NCBI GenBank assembly: GCA_041311015.1
Contig: JBFYKG010000028.1
Location: 1 to 16,064 of the forward strand
Origin: Fluviibacter sp041311015
GTDB taxonomy: Bacteria; Pseudomonadota; Gammaproteobacteria; Burkholderiales; Rhodocyclaceae
Reading direction: 5' to 3'
Length of the DNA stretch: 16,064 nt
Position 1 is the first letter of the stretch, and the number at the start of each line of letters is the position of its first letter. Of the stretch, positions 15,527 through 16,064 are shown in pieces. The notes beneath the pieces are model-generated. The model saw nothing but the letters and a program-made list of their open reading frames with translations, had not been told where the DNA came from and ran no database searches. Made by a program: the position numbers and the translations under genes.

Positions 15527-16064
15527 ATGAACGCTGCAGATAAAATCAAAACCGACTACGTCATTGCCGACATGTCGCTGGCCGATTGGGGCCGTCGCGA
15601 GATCCTCATTGCCGAAACCGAAATGCCGGGCCTGATGGCGATTCGTGAAGAATTCGCTGCCACACAGCCGCTGCGCGGCGCCCGCATCACCGGTTCGCTG
15701 CACATGACCATTCAAACGGCTGTGCTGATCGAAACCCTGCAAGCCCTGGGTGCCGAAGTACGCTGGGCCTCATGCAACATCTTCTCGACGCAAGATCACG
15801 CTGCCGCCGCGATTGCCGCCAAGGGCACGCCAGTCTTCGCCGTGAAGGGCGAATCGCTGGAAGATTACTGGGATTACACCCACCGCATTTTCGAGTGGAC
15901 CGACGGCGGTTTCTCAAACATGATTCTGGATGACGGCGGCGACGCCACCCTGCTGCTGCACCTGGGTGCTAAGGCCGAGCAGGATCAAGCGGTACTGAAC
16001 AATCCGGGTAGCGAAGAAGAGCGCATCCTGTTTGCCGCCATCAAGGCCAAGATTGCTGTTGATC
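15527..16064 (+). CDS. ahcY: Adenosylhomocysteinase AhcY (5' part, cut by window end)
   Basis: AhcY reversibly hydrolyses S-adenosylhomocysteine to adenosine and homocysteine with bound NAD, removing the product inhibitor of SAM-dependent methyltransferases. About 179 codons are visible, open to the end of the window; the full protein is usually 430-480 aa. The start reads MNAADKIKTDYVIADMSLADWGRREI. It is followed by the substrate-domain motifs ETEMPGLMAIREEF, GSLHMTIQTAVLIETLQALGAEVRWASCNIFSTQDHAAAAI and DDGGDATLLLHLG, with no break in the frame. AAGGAAG (15516-15522) precedes the ATG by four bases. The NAD-binding domain lies beyond the window. The SAH riboswitch immediately upstream confirms the assignment. 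Confidence 0.98.
   Translation, partial: MNAADKIKTDYVIADMSLADWGRREILIAETEMPGLMAIREEFAATQPLRGARITGSLHMTIQTAVLIETLQALGAEVRWASCNIFSTQDHAAAAIAAKGTPVFAVKGESLEDYWDYTHRIFEWTDGGFSNMILDDGGDATLLLHLGAKAEQDQAVLNNPGSEEERILFAAIKAKIAVD

Noticed and set aside
14237..15742. 501-codon open frame on the minus strand across metK, its terminator, the SAH riboswitch and the start of ahcY
   Set aside because: It is antisense to two well-recognised genes in a GC-rich region where stop codons are rare on the opposite strand. It crosses a terminator and a riboswitch, and its translation resembles no family I know.

Overview
This is about 16 kb of ordinary, gene-dense, roughly 60% GC proteobacterial chromosome. I see no insertion sequence, prophage, CRISPR array, tRNA or rRNA, and no abrupt change of composition. 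The likely host is a betaproteobacterium, perhaps of the Rhodocyclales/Nitrosomonadales type. Grounds are a TPP-riboswitch thiD-thiC pair, PBP1A next to cyaY-lptM-lysA, an lpxL-dapF-DUF484-xerC run divergent from metK, and a metK / SAH riboswitch / ahcY order. The taxon is an inference from gene order and protein style.

Layout. (1) 11-2952 (+): a TPP riboswitch joined to the start codon of thiD, then thiC (HMP branch of thiamine synthesis). (2) 3000-5312 (+): a TATAAT promoter and the bifunctional peptidoglycan synthase PBP1A, with a TTG start. (3) 5352-5678 (-): cyaY, convergent to PBP1A. (4) 5752-7331 (+): the LptM-type lipoprotein gene and lysA. (5) 7350-13875 (-): a tight seven-gene unit transcribed lpxL, dapF, DUF484, xerC, rlmI-like, EamA transporter, AEC transporter; most junctions are ATGA or TGATG overlaps. 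(6) 13897-15320 (+): metK with a long leader and a strong terminator. (7) 15335-16064 (+): promoter, SAH riboswitch and the 5' part of ahcY, cut by the window end. No gene-free stretch exceeds 300 bases; the two largest gaps (13876-14098 and 15263-15526) are both full of regulatory elements.

How the genes fit together. DapF and LysA act in succession in the diaminopimelate/lysine pathway. They supply the envelope that PBP1A polymerises and that LpxL and LptM help complete on the outer-membrane side. MetK makes SAM, the RlmI-like enzyme spends it, and AhcY removes the product SAH. The most interesting region is the metK leader (about 13931-14098). It appears to carry a SAM-II-like pseudoknot beginning at the predicted transcription start, followed by mutually exclusive antiterminator- and terminator-like hairpins. 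With the SAH riboswitch just downstream, both the SAM-making and SAH-removing genes would be under RNA control. This reading was made by hand and from memory of the SAM-II consensus, so it is a hypothesis. Nothing else in the window looks like an undescribed system.
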